A stretch of 64,000 nt of DNA from Mesorhizobium sp. M4B.F.Ca.ET.058.02.1.1 (GTDB lineage Bacteria > Pseudomonadota > Alphaproteobacteria > Rhizobiales > Rhizobiaceae): assembly GCF_003952505.1 (NCBI RefSeq), contig NZ_CP034450.1, positions 2,542,001 to 2,606,000 of the forward strand, given 5' to 3'. Positions 53,633 to 62,277 of this stretch are shown here, piece by piece (the stretch's first letter is position 1; every line of letters starts with the position of its first letter). Under the pieces are notes generated by a model, which made no database searches, was not told the DNA's origin, and saw only the letters and a list, made by a program, of their open reading frames with translations. Position numbers and translations under genes: made by a program.

Positions 53633-54003
53633 AGACGTGAAAGCTGGGTCGAGGCGACGACCAGCACCGGATCTAACTCGCGCGAAATCTGTGAAAGCAG
53701 GAGCAAGGCCTCGTGGCAGCCGGATCGACTGGCCATGCGGGGGCGGTCGGCTGCCGGCCTATCCCCCGCCAGTCTTGGCAGCAGAAAAATCTCCGCCCCC
53801 TCAGGCAATTCCTTCGACCACGTATCCCGATAGATCGTGCCGTCGATCGCGACAGCGATGCCGCGATCGATCAGCGGCTCGAAGGCGGGATACTGTTCCG
53901 AAAGTTTCCGGAACAGCTCCCTGATGTCCTTGGCCTCGACCTCGACCTTACTCTGGCCTCCGGCGAGCGCGCCAAGCGATCCCCAGAGCGTCACTTCGAC
54001 CAT
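53611..54003 (-). CDS. moaD: MoaD/ThiS-family sulfur carrier, C-terminus apparently frameshifted
   Basis: As given, 130 residues; the first 80 are a ubiquitin-like MoaD/ThiS domain (VEVTLWGSLGALAGG, EGAEIFLLPRLAG). The family must end in Gly-Gly, the thiocarboxylate site. Here it reads LAGDRPAA and continues for 50 meaningless residues into the convergent lipoprotein gene. Adding one G to the five-G run (plus-strand C run 53763-53767) gives LAGG followed at once by a stop at 53759, an 81-residue protein of standard form. A missing base is therefore very likely. Next to a molybdenum hydroxylase operon, a role in molybdopterin sulfur supply is plausible. Confidence 0.8.
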   Translation of the reverse strand: MVEVTLWGSLGALAGGQSKVEVEAKDIRELFRKLSEQYPAFEPLIDRGIAVAIDGTIYRDTWSKELPEGAEIFLLPRLAGDRPAADRPRMASRSGCHEALLLLSQISRELDPVLVVASTQLSRLYRPARA

Positions 54004-54068
54004 CAGCGCCAGAACCTCATTGGACCGTGGCGTAAGCCGAAAACCGCTTAGCGCTTTTCAGCATTGCT

Positions 54069-56333
54069 CTAGCCTTCCCGTTCCGCCTCGATCGCCGCCA
54101 GGATCCGCGGCGGCGACATCGGGATGTGCGTCATGCGCACGCCAGCGGCGTTCGACACCGCATTGGCGATCGCCGCCAGCGGCGGCACGATCGAGGTCTC
54201 GCCGACGCCGCGCACCCCATAGGGGTGGTTGGGGTTGGGGATCTCAAGGATCTGCGTGTCGATCATCGGCAGGTCCGAGCAAACCGGGATGCGGTAGTCG
54301 AGGAAGCCGGGGTTCTGCAGGCGCCCGTCCTTGCCGTAGATATACTCCTCGTTGAGCGCCCAGCCGATGCCTTGCGCGGCACCGCCCTGGTACTGGCCCT
54401 CGACATAGGTCGGGTGCACCGCCTTGCCGGCATCCTGCACCACGGTGTAGCGGATCACCCTGGTGGCGCCGGTGTCGGGATCGACCTCGATGTCGCAGAT
54501 ATGGGTGGCGAAGGACACGCCGGCGCCGTCGGCGACCAGCTCGCTGTGGCCGGCGATCGGTCCGCCGGTCTTGCCGGAATCGGCGGCGATCTCCTTCAGC
54601 GACAGTTTGCCGAGATTGCCGTGCTTCTCGCCCTTGGCGACCGCGTGGCCCTGTTCCCAGGCGACGTCATCGACCGAGATGTCCCACATCTGCGCGGCGC
54701 GCTCACGCAGGATCTTGATCGCGTTGCGGGCGGCCGAGATCGTCGCCATGGAGGAGGAGAAGGTGCCGCGGCTGCCGTCGGTCATGTCGTTGTAACCGAG
54801 GGAGGACGTGTCGGCGACGATCGCCTTGACTTGCGAATAGTCGATGCCGAGCTCCTCCGCCGCCACCAGTGACAACGAGGCCCGTGAACCACCGACGTCG
54901 ACCGTGCCGACGGCCAGCGAGACCGAGCCGTCCATGCCGATGTTCAGGTCGGTGCAGGTCTGGCCGCCGAAGTTGAACCAGAAGCCGCAGGCCATGCCCC
55001 TGCCCTGGTTCTTCGCCAACGGCGCCTTCATGTGCGGATGGTTCTTCGCCGCCTCCAGTGTCGGGCCGATGCCGATCGGGCCGTAGACCGGGCCGTAGGA
55101 GGAGCGTGTGCCTTCGTGAGCCGCATTCTTGATGCGGAAGTCGACCGGGTCGATGCCGATCTCCTTGGCCAGCTCATCGACGGCGCTTTCCACCGCGAAG
55201 GCCGCCATGGGTGCCGAGGGCGCGCGATAGGCGGCGGTCTTCGGCCGGTTGACCAGTACTTCGTAGCCGACGGTCTTGACGTTCTCAAGCTTGTAGCAGG
55301 CGAAGGCGGTCATGGCGCCGATCTCGGCCCACGTCCCGGCATAGGGGCCGCTCGTGTAGCGCAGCGTCGCTTCGGCGGCGGTGATGGTGCCGTCCTTGCG
55401 GGCGCCGATCTTGACGTCGATCGAGGTGGCGCTGGTCGGGCCCGAGGCGCGGAACACCTCGTCGCGGGTCATCACCAGCTTCACCGGCCGTCCGGCCTTG
55501 CGCGACAGCGCCAGCGCCACCGGTTCGGCCCAGACATGGGTCTTGCCGCCGAAGCCGCCGCCGATCTCGGAGGAGGTGACGCGCAGCTTCGAGGCTTCGA
55601 TGCCAAGCAGTTGCGCGCAGTGCTGGCGGTAGACGAAGTGGCCCTGCGTGCAGACCCACAGCTCGGCTGTGCCGTCGGTGCTGACGCTCGCCACGCAGGC
55701 ATGCGGCTCGATATAGCCCTGGTGCGTCTGCTCGGTCTTGAACGAGCGCTCGACGATGAAGTCGGCCTGGCCGAAACCCTGATGGACGTCGCCATGGCCA
55801 AACTGGCTGCGCTTGGTGACGTTGGACGGCTTTGCCGGCTTTTCCTCGAGGCCCTCGGTGAAGGTGGCGTCGTTGACGAGCGGTGCGGTGTGCTTCATCG
55901 CCTCGTCGACATCGGTCACATGCGGCAACACCTCGTAGTCGACCTCGATCAGCTTCAGCGCCTGCCTGGCGGTGCGGGCATCGACGGCGGCGACCGCGGC
56001 CACCGCATGGCCGTCATAGAGCGACTTGGTGCGCGCCATGCAATTGTCGAGGATGTCGTACATAGCGGTATCGCCATCGGTAAGGTCTGGCAGGTCGGCC
56101 GCGGTGACCACCGCCTTCACGCCGGCGAGTTTTTCGGCCTTCGAGGTGTCGATCTTCCTGATGATCGCATGGGCGTGTGGGCTGCGCAGCACGCGCCCGA
56201 CGAGCTGGCCGGCCATGTTGAAGTCGGCGCCATAGCGGGCGCGGCCGGTCACCTTGTCGACGCCGTCGGGGCGAATAGGGCGCGTGCCGACGGAAGAGAA
56301 ATTGCGTCCCGAGTAGCGCGGATCGAAATTCAT
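54069..56333 (-). CDS. Molybdenum hydroxylase (xanthine dehydrogenase family), molybdopterin-binding large subunit
   Basis: A 754-residue catalytic subunit (Ald_Xan_dh_C and C2). Conserved features are GGFGGKTHVWAEP, AYRAPSAPMAAFAVESAVDELA and GVGETSIVPPLAAIANA, where the Glu acts as the catalytic base. It hydroxylates an N-heterocycle, aldehyde or CoA-thioester aromatic; the substrate cannot be read. ATG 56333 follows the Fe-S subunit stop by one base. With the two smaller subunits it forms a classical S-M-L-type enzyme. No XdhC-like maturation factor is encoded beside it. Confidence 0.92.
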   Translation of the reverse strand: MNFDPRYSGRNFSSVGTRPIRPDGVDKVTGRARYGADFNMAGQLVGRVLRSPHAHAIIRKIDTSKAEKLAGVKAVVTAADLPDLTDGDTAMYDILDNCMARTKSLYDGHAVAAVAAVDARTARQALKLIEVDYEVLPHVTDVDEAMKHTAPLVNDATFTEGLEEKPAKPSNVTKRSQFGHGDVHQGFGQADFIVERSFKTEQTHQGYIEPHACVASVSTDGTAELWVCTQGHFVYRQHCAQLLGIEASKLRVTSSEIGGGFGGKTHVWAEPVALALSRKAGRPVKLVMTRDEVFRASGPTSATSIDVKIGARKDGTITAAEATLRYTSGPYAGTWAEIGAMTAFACYKLENVKTVGYEVLVNRPKTAAYRAPSAPMAAFAVESAVDELAKEIGIDPVDFRIKNAAHEGTRSSYGPVYGPIGIGPTLEAAKNHPHMKAPLAKNQGRGMACGFWFNFGGQTCTDLNIGMDGSVSLAVGTVDVGGSRASLSLVAAEELGIDYSQVKAIVADTSSLGYNDMTDGSRGTFSSSMATISAARNAIKILRERAAQMWDISVDDVAWEQGHAVAKGEKHGNLGKLSLKEIAADSGKTGGPIAGHSELVADGAGVSFATHICDIEVDPDTGATRVIRYTVVQDAGKAVHPTYVEGQYQGGAAQGIGWALNEEYIYGKDGRLQNPGFLDYRIPVCSDLPMIDTQILEIPNPNHPYGVRGVGETSIVPPLAAIANAVSNAAGVRMTHIPMSPPRILAAIEAEREG

Positions 56334-56334
56334 C

Positions 56335-56811
56335 TCAGGCTCCCTTCATCACGTTCGCCGCGTCCTGGACGGCGCGCACGATCTTGTCATAGCCGGTGCA
56401 GCGGCAGAGGTTTCCGGCGAGGCCGAAGCGGATTTCCTCCTCGGTCGGGTCGGGGTTCTTTGCCAAAAGGTCCTTCGCCGCGATCAAAAAACCCGGCGTG
56501 CAGATTCCGCACTGAAGCGCGGCGTGCTCGAGGAATTTCTGCTGCAGCGGATGCAGTTTCTCGCCATGCGCCATGCCCTCGACGGTCTCGACGCGCCGGC
56601 CTTCAGCCTCGGCGCCAAGCACCAGGCAGGAGCAGACCAGCCGGTCGTCGAGGATGATGCTGCAGGCGCCGCAGTCGCCGGTGCCGCAGCCTTCCTTGGC
56701 GCCGGTCAGCCCGAGCCGGTCGCGCAGCACGTCGAGCAGGGTCTCGTCCGGCTGGCAAAGATATTCGACGTGATCGCCGTTGATTGTCGTTGAGACTGCT
56801 ACACCGGCCAT
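56335..56811 (-). CDS. Molybdenum hydroxylase, 2Fe-2S subunit
   Basis: A 158-residue subunit with the N-terminal plant-ferredoxin cluster (GCGTGDCGACSII...VCSC) and the C-terminal helical cluster (QCGICTPGFLIA...NLCRCTGYDKIV), the complete set of eight cysteines for two 2Fe-2S centres. It passes electrons from the Mo centre to FAD. ATG 56811 shares one base with the FAD-subunit stop. Confidence 0.95.
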   Translation of the reverse strand: MAGVAVSTTINGDHVEYLCQPDETLLDVLRDRLGLTGAKEGCGTGDCGACSIILDDRLVCSCLVLGAEAEGRRVETVEGMAHGEKLHPLQQKFLEHAALQCGICTPGFLIAAKDLLAKNPDPTEEEIRFGLAGNLCRCTGYDKIVRAVQDAANVMKGA

Positions 56812-57671
56812 CACTTGCCTCCTGCGCGCTGATAGGCGGTCGTGGCGGCTCTCCTGGCCAGCACACCCGCAACTTTCCGTCTGAACTCGATGGTGCCCCG
56901 CTTGTCGTCGATGGGACGGCAGGCGCCGGAGCAGACCTTGGCCAGCCGCTCGAGCGCTGCTTCGTCGAGCGTCCTGCCGATGAGGGCCTCGGCGGCCTCG
57001 TCCACCAGCAGCACCGTCGGCGCCGCGGCACCCAGCGCCACGCGGGCCGCCTTGACCACGCCCTGCTCGTCGAGCGTCAGGTTCACGCCGGCGCTGACCA
57101 CGGCGATGTCCATCTCGGTGCGCGGAATGAAGCGCAGATAGGCATCGCCCGAATGCGGCGCACGTTTGTCGAGCAGGATCGCCTCGATGATCTCGCCCTT
57201 GGCGAGCGAGGTCCGGCCCGGACCGGTCGGCACCGCCTCCACGGCAATCGTGCGCTTGCCCGAAGATCCGGCAACGACTGCCCTGGCGCCGGCGGCTACC
57301 AGCGCCGGCACGCTGTCGGCGGCCGGCGAGGCATTGCAGAGATTGCCGACGATGGTGCAGCGTCCCTGCACCTGCTTGGAGCCGATCAGCTTCGCCGCCT
57401 CGACGACGCCCGGCCACGCCTTCTTCAAGGAAGCGCTCTCGCCCAGCACGGCGCAGGGGACGGCGGCTCCGATGCTGAAGCCTTCTGCGGTTTCGCGGAT
57501 CTCGCTCAGGCCCTCAATGGCCTTGATGTCGACGATCAGGTCGGGTTCGATGAAGCCGCCCTTCATCCTCACCAGCAGGTCGCTGCCTCCGGCGAGGATG
57601 GCGGCCGTGCCGGCCGACCCGGCCAATTGGCCAACGGCATCTTCGATTGAATGCGGACGTATGTAGCGCAT
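56811..57671 (-). CDS. Molybdenum hydroxylase, FAD-binding subunit
   Basis: A 286-residue FAD subunit of the CoxM/XdhB type: ILAGGSDLLVRMKGG and TIVGNLCNASPAADSVPAL are the two FAD-binding motifs, and AYLRFIPRTEMDIAVVSAGV the third conserved block. ATG 57671 follows GAGGAGACG; longer frames to 57794 enter the promoter region. It is the first gene of the three-gene operon. Confidence 0.93.
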   Translation of the reverse strand: MRYIRPHSIEDAVGQLAGSAGTAAILAGGSDLLVRMKGGFIEPDLIVDIKAIEGLSEIRETAEGFSIGAAVPCAVLGESASLKKAWPGVVEAAKLIGSKQVQGRCTIVGNLCNASPAADSVPALVAAGARAVVAGSSGKRTIAVEAVPTGPGRTSLAKGEIIEAILLDKRAPHSGDAYLRFIPRTEMDIAVVSAGVNLTLDEQGVVKAARVALGAAAPTVLLVDEAAEALIGRTLDEAALERLAKVCSGACRPIDDKRGTIEFRRKVAGVLARRAATTAYQRAGGK

Positions 57672-57936
57672 CGTCTCCTCATGGTTATCGCAATCTTGTC
57701 GACCGTTATAAAGGGTCTCCTCATAATGGCCATCCTCTTCCGCATCGGTGGCGATTGGGCCAAGGCGAGGCAAAATGCAGTCCCACCGGCGCACGCCGGT
57801 TCGGCTGACCGTCGGCCGCCCGGAATTGCGTCAAACAAAGGGTAAGCGGCTCGGTGCCGCGAAACGATGAACCGCCGCAGGGGCTTGACCCGACGATCGC
57901 TCGCGTGAAACCTCTCCGGTCAAGGGAGAAGTTTCC

Positions 57937-58392
57937 ATGCGACATCTTTTGGTTGTCCTCACCGCCTTGATCCTCGCGACAGCAGCGCAGGCGAGTACGA
58001 TTTACTACGGCGCCAGGGTGGGAATGGAACTTACCATCGTGAAAAAGACGGGCATCGGCTCCACGCACGCCAGCATCCTGGCTAAACACGACAGGCAGAA
58101 GGCGGGCGTCTACTGCCGCGAATATGGCCACGATTTCTCCAAGGATTGCATCGACGCGGAAATGAAGTCGCCTCTGCACTTCGAGATCACCGCCAACTGC
58201 AAGACCGGCAAGTTCACCACCTTCTATGGCGCCAGCATGCTGTTCCAGGGCCGCAACAAGGGCACCGATGTGACGACGGACTATCTGATCACATCGATTG
58301 ATGACAATGTGGTGCTCGATGGCTCCGGCGCTTCCGGCTACGACTATACGCTGGAGCAGTTCAAGGCGCTGTGCCCCAACCGCGTGAAGTAG
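57937..58392 (+). CDS. Predicted secreted protein, unknown function
   Basis: A 151-residue protein with a cleavable signal peptide (MRHLLVVLTALILATAAQAS). The mature part has four cysteines that could form two disulfides, and an unrecognised beta-rich pattern (YYGARVGMELTIV, FEITANCKTGKFTTFYG). ATG 57937 follows GGGAGAAG. It is separated from the M20 gene by 92 bases. Confidence 0.78.
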   Translation: MRHLLVVLTALILATAAQASTIYYGARVGMELTIVKKTGIGSTHASILAKHDRQKAGVYCREYGHDFSKDCIDAEMKSPLHFEITANCKTGKFTTFYGASMLFQGRNKGTDVTTDYLITSIDDNVVLDGSGASGYDYTLEQFKALCPNRVK

Positions 58393-58484
58393 GGCCGGTG
58401 GCCTGGCCCGCCCGAGCCCGGAACCTGGACCGTGGCGGGCACGGCCATTTGTGGCTAGCAAGTCGTCATCGGAGGCCAAGAAGC

Positions 58485-59633
58485 ATGACCCTGACCAATC
58501 AGGATATTGTCGAGCTGACCGCGTGGCGGCGCAAGCTGCACCGGCAGCCGGAGATTTCGAATGAGGAGGAGAAAACGGCAACGGAAGTCGTCTCCTTCCT
58601 CGCCGACACGGGGCCGGACAAGGTGCTGACCGGACTGGGCGGACACGGCGTTGCGGCGGTCTACGACAGCGGCCGAGCCGGCCCGACCGTACTGTTCCGC
58701 TCGGAACTCGACGCGTTGCCGATCGAGGAACTCTCCGGCGTGCCGCATGCCTCGCAGGTGCCGGGCAAGTCGCATATGTGCGGCCATGACGGGCACACCG
58801 CGATCCTGGCCGCGCTCGGCCGTCAACTCGGGCGTGAGCGGCCGGCTAGCGGCCGCGTCGTGCTGATGTTCCAGCCGGCGGAAGAAACCGGCAATGGCGC
58901 GGCCGGCGTCGTCGCCGATCCGCGCTTCAGCGAGATCACCCCGGATTTCGCCTTCTCGCTGCACAATCTGCCCGGCGTGCCGTTCGGCGAGGTACGGCTG
59001 AAGAGCGGTGTGGTCAACTGCGCCTCGCGCGGCATGCGCATCGTGCTGGAGGGCAAGACCGCGCATTCGTCGATGCCCGAGACCGGCATCTCGCCGATGC
59101 TGGCGATCAGTGAGCTGATGCCGGCGCTGCCGGCGCTCGGGCGCGGCAGCTTCGCCGACGACGACTTCTCAATGGTGACCGTCACCCATGCCGAGATGGG
59201 CGAAGCCGTGTTCGGCATCGCGCCCGCCCATGCTGAGGTCTGGGCGACGCTGCGCACCCGGCGCGACGAGCGCATGGCGGATCTCTGCGCCGCCGCTCAA
59301 GCGCTGGCCGCGGAAATCGCCGGCCGGCATCGCCTGGCCTTAAGCTCCGACTACCACGAGATCTTCGTCGCCAGCATCAACGCACCCGACGCGGTGGCGC
59401 ATCTGCGCCGCGCGCTCGACGAAGAAAGCGTCGTCCACGGCGAGGAAGCCCTGCCGATGCGCGCCTCGGAGGATTTCGGCCTGTTCGGCCACAGCGCCAA
59501 GTCGGCGATGTTCTTCCTCGGCGCCTGCGAGCGCTATCCGGCGCTCCACAATCCGGACTACGATTTTCCGGACGACCTGATCCCGATCGGGTCGAGGATA
59601 TTCATGCGCACGGCGCGCAACTTGCTGGGGTGA
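58485..59633 (+). CDS. M20-family amidohydrolase (hippurate/IAA-amino-acid hydrolase-like)
   Basis: A 382-residue metallohydrolase with the ligand set CGHDGHT, QPAEETGNGA and a late His in LHNPDYDFPDDLIP. The dimerisation (lid) domain lies between about 180 and 295. Members hydrolyse N-acyl amino acids, hippurate or indole-acetyl conjugates. ATG 58485 follows GGAGG at nine bases. No operon partner is evident. Confidence 0.9.
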   Translation: MTLTNQDIVELTAWRRKLHRQPEISNEEEKTATEVVSFLADTGPDKVLTGLGGHGVAAVYDSGRAGPTVLFRSELDALPIEELSGVPHASQVPGKSHMCGHDGHTAILAALGRQLGRERPASGRVVLMFQPAEETGNGAAGVVADPRFSEITPDFAFSLHNLPGVPFGEVRLKSGVVNCASRGMRIVLEGKTAHSSMPETGISPMLAISELMPALPALGRGSFADDDFSMVTVTHAEMGEAVFGIAPAHAEVWATLRTRRDERMADLCAAAQALAAEIAGRHRLALSSDYHEIFVASINAPDAVAHLRRALDEESVVHGEEALPMRASEDFGLFGHSAKSAMFFLGACERYPALHNPDYDFPDDLIPIGSRIFMRTARNLLG

Positions 59634-59660
59634 GGGTTGGCTGGCGGGCGCGAGTCAACG

Positions 59661-59696
59661 CCAAGCGAAAGTCATTGGCCAAGCGAAGGTCATTGC
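59661..59696. repeat. Two adjacent 18-base direct repeats
   Basis: CCAAGCGAAAGTCATTGG and CCAAGCGAAGGTCATTGC lie head to tail in the short spacer after the amidohydrolase gene, differing at two positions. Function unknown. Confidence 0.65.
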
Positions 59697-59717
59697 GAAC
59701 CCCAAAGATGGCTGTCG

Positions 59718-60719
59718 CTATCTGACCTTGATGACCACCTTGCCCTTGGCGCGTCCCGTTTCGACGTAGGCCAGGGCCTCGTTGGTCGCTTCGAAGGGAA
59801 AGACCCGATCGACAACCGGGCGGATCGCGCCGGACTCGATGAGGGCGGTGATCTTGCCCAACTGGTCGCCCTGCGCCCACATGAACAGGAACGAAAAGCT
59901 GACGCCACGGCGCCTGGCTTTGGACCGAATGGCGCGGCTAAGAAGGCGCAGGAGCGTCCTCAGCACCAGGTTCAACCCCTTTTCCCTGGCGAATTCGGGA
60001 TCCGGCGGGCCGGAGATCGAGATGAGCTTGCCGCCGGGTTTGAGCACAGTGAGCGACTTTTCGAGTGTTTGGGCGTCCTGGCTGTTCACGACGATATCGT
60101 AGCCCGACAGGATTTTTTCGAAGTCGTCTTTCCGGTAGTCGACGACGACATCGGCGCCGAGGCCCTTGACCAGAGCAGCGCTTGTTGCGCTCGCCGTCGT
60201 CGCAACGGTCGCGCCGAGATGCTTTGCCAGCTGGATCGCGAATATGCCGACGCCGCCGGAGCCGGCCTGGATGAAGACCTTCTGTCCTTTGCTCAGCTTT
60301 GCCCTTTCAACGAGCACCTGCCAGGCGGTCAGACCGACCAGGGGGATCGAGGCCGCCTCCTCCATGCTGAGATTGCTGGGCTTCAGGGCGACGTCGGCTT
60401 CATCGATGGCGATGAACTCGGCGAATGCCCCGATCCGGCCATCGCGCGGCCGCGCATAGACCTCGTCGCCGGGTTTGAACCTGCGAACTTTCGATCCCAC
60501 GCGGATGACCTTGCCGGCCACGTCGTGGCCGAGGATGAAGGGCCGGCTATAGGGCAGGATGAGCTTGAACTCTCCGGTCCTGACCTTGGAATCGAGAAGG
60601 TTCATCGCCGCCGCATGGATCTCGACCAGGACATCGCTGACCCCGAGCTTCGGCTCCGGCATCTCGGCCAGCCGCAGGATGGCCTTCTTGTTATACTTGT
60701 CGACAACGAATGCCTTCAT
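59718..60719 (-). CDS. Zinc-independent medium-chain dehydrogenase/quinone-oxidoreductase-like
   Basis: A 333-residue NADP-dependent MDR protein. The GroES-like N-terminus has ILGHDVAGKV but lacks the structural zinc cysteines; the Rossmann motif is AGSGGVGIFAIQLAKHLGA. This fits the quinone oxidoreductase/enoyl reductase branch. ATG 60719 follows AGGAAGTTACTGCC. It is 66 bases after the SDR gene on the same strand, so both probably answer to the divergent TetR regulator. Confidence 0.9.
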   Translation of the reverse strand: MKAFVVDKYNKKAILRLAEMPEPKLGVSDVLVEIHAAAMNLLDSKVRTGEFKLILPYSRPFILGHDVAGKVIRVGSKVRRFKPGDEVYARPRDGRIGAFAEFIAIDEADVALKPSNLSMEEAASIPLVGLTAWQVLVERAKLSKGQKVFIQAGSGGVGIFAIQLAKHLGATVATTASATSAALVKGLGADVVVDYRKDDFEKILSGYDIVVNSQDAQTLEKSLTVLKPGGKLISISGPPDPEFAREKGLNLVLRTLLRLLSRAIRSKARRRGVSFSFLFMWAQGDQLGKITALIESGAIRPVVDRVFPFEATNEALAYVETGRAKGKVVIKVR

Positions 60720-60785
60720 GGCAGTAACTTCCTGAAAGTGGTTTTGGTGTGCCGCACGGTGAGAATCCCCCTGCCCTGCGCCTGT

Positions 60786-61601
60786 TCAGACCGGCAAGCG
60801 GAACTGCTTGCGCAAGCTCTTGTCGAACATCTCGGCGGGGACAAAGCGGCGCAGCATGTTGACCTGCCGCGCGGCCTTGCCGGCGGTGTAGCGCCGCCGC
60901 GGACGGGCATCGGTCGCGGCCTTGACGACCACATCCGCCACCACTTCCGGCCGGTCGGCCTTCGGCATCACATCGCGAAGCAGGGCGTCGACTCCGGCGC
61001 GCGCCCGATCATATTCCTGCAACAGGGAATCCGGCTCGATCCCGTTCTGGTCGAAGACGGTGCGCACGAATGCCGGCTCGATGACGGAGACGCGAATGTT
61101 GAAGGCACGAACCTCGTGATCGAGCGATTCCGAATAGCCCTCGATCGCGTGCTTGGCCGCCGAATAGTGGGCCGAATACGGCGCCGGCACGAGACCCAAT
61201 ATCGAGCCGATGTTGATGATGCGCCCTTCGCCATGCCGCCGCATCGACGGCAATACCGCGTTGGTCATGCGCACGGCGCCAAACAGATTGACGTCGAACA
61301 GTGCCTGTACCTGCGCGATCGAGAATTCCTCGGCGCCGCCAATCATGCCGACGCCGGCATTGTTGACCAGCACATCGATCCGGCCGGTACGCGAGAGCAC
61401 CGTCGAGACGAGTGCGGTGATGGCCTCGCCATCGGTTACGTCGCAGGCCAGCATGGTTACCCCGTCCGGGCCGTTGCCGGCCGCGCGGCGGCTTGTCCCG
61501 AAGACGGTAAATCCCGCCCGCGCCAAGGCCTGGGCGCTGGCGCGGCCGATGCCCGAGGAGGCTCCGGTCACAACAGCGGTCTTTCCGGAATTCGCATTCA
61601 T
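60786..61601 (-). CDS. Short-chain dehydrogenase/reductase
   Basis: A 271-residue classical SDR: cofactor motif TGASSGIG (12-19), NNAGVGMIGG and the active-site YSAAK. ATG 61601 is chosen because GGAG lies seven bases upstream; ATG 61622 is less likely. It is the first gene of a two-gene operon divergent from tetR. Confidence 0.92.
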   Translation of the reverse strand: MNANSGKTAVVTGASSGIGRASAQALARAGFTVFGTSRRAAGNGPDGVTMLACDVTDGEAITALVSTVLSRTGRIDVLVNNAGVGMIGGAEEFSIAQVQALFDVNLFGAVRMTNAVLPSMRRHGEGRIINIGSILGLVPAPYSAHYSAAKHAIEGYSESLDHEVRAFNIRVSVIEPAFVRTVFDQNGIEPDSLLQEYDRARAGVDALLRDVMPKADRPEVVADVVVKAATDARPRRRYTAGKAARQVNMLRRFVPAEMFDKSLRKQFRLPV

Positions 61602-61653
61602 GTCATGCTCCAAAATCGCCAAGGCCGGTCTTTCCGGCCAATTAAATTACGCC

Positions 61654-61669
61654 TATAATATAATATTAT
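61654..61669. promoter_or_regulatory. AT-rich promoter/operator between SDR and TetR genes
   Basis: TATAAT (61654-61659) abuts the perfect palindrome ATAATATTAT (61660-61669) in the only AT-rich stretch of the area, with ATAAT repeated at 61674. The divergent 102-base region between the SDR and tetR starts is a standard site for TetR autoregulation. Confidence 0.55.
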
Positions 61670-61703
61670 GACCATAATGCAATAGCGGAAAGGACGTACA
61701 GCC

Positions 61704-62270
61704 ATGCGCTATGAAAAGGGCCGCAAGGACGCCTCACGCGGCCGGATCATGGAAGTCGCCGCCGAACGCTTTAGAAGCGACGGCATCGCTGCGTCCGGAC
61801 TGGCGACCATCATGAGCGACGCCGGGCTTACGAACGGGGCCTTCTACCCGCACTTTCAATCGAAGGCGGAGCTTGTCCGCGAAAGCGTGGCCGCGGCGCT
61901 GGATGCCCAGTCGCGGCAAATTCAGGAATTGTTGGCTTCGGGCGGCCCGGAAAAGGCCATAGAAGCGTATCTGTCGGCCGAGCATCGGGACAATCCGGAA
62001 AAGGGCTGCGCCTCCGCGGCGCTGTTGCCCGAGATCGCGCGCCAGCCGCCGGAAACGCGCGAGGTCTATACCGAGCGCTTCCTGTCACAGGTGCTGAAAG
62101 TTGCCGCAGCGCTGCCGCAGGGCAAGGATCCGGAAGGCGTGGCGCTGGGTGTGTTCGCGACGCTCATCGGCGCGCTGCAACTGGCCCGCGCCGTACAGGG
62201 GACGGACCTGTCGGATCGCATCCTTGCCGCGGGCGCGGATGCGGCGCGGACGCTGATCCAGCAGCGTTAG
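61704..62270 (+). CDS. TetR-family transcriptional regulator
   Basis: A 188-residue regulator. The N-terminal helix-turn-helix (GLATIMSDAGLTNGAFYPHFQSKAELV) ends in the canonical YxHFxSKxxL motif; the C-terminal ligand domain contains EKGCASAALLPEIARQPPE, as in the TetR subgroup regulating oxidoreductase and efflux genes. ATG 61704 follows GGAAAGGACGTACAGCC. It probably represses the divergent SDR and MDR genes. Confidence 0.92.
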   Translation: MRYEKGRKDASRGRIMEVAAERFRSDGIAASGLATIMSDAGLTNGAFYPHFQSKAELVRESVAAALDAQSRQIQELLASGGPEKAIEAYLSAEHRDNPEKGCASAALLPEIARQPPETREVYTERFLSQVLKVAAALPQGKDPEGVALGVFATLIGALQLARAVQGTDLSDRILAAGADAARTLIQQR

Positions 62271-62277
62271 ACCGCCG

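Noticed and set aside
59637..61658. 673-codon open frame on the plus strand
   Set aside because: It runs antisense through the MDR and SDR genes, both with complete catalytic motifs; no domain is visible in the frame.
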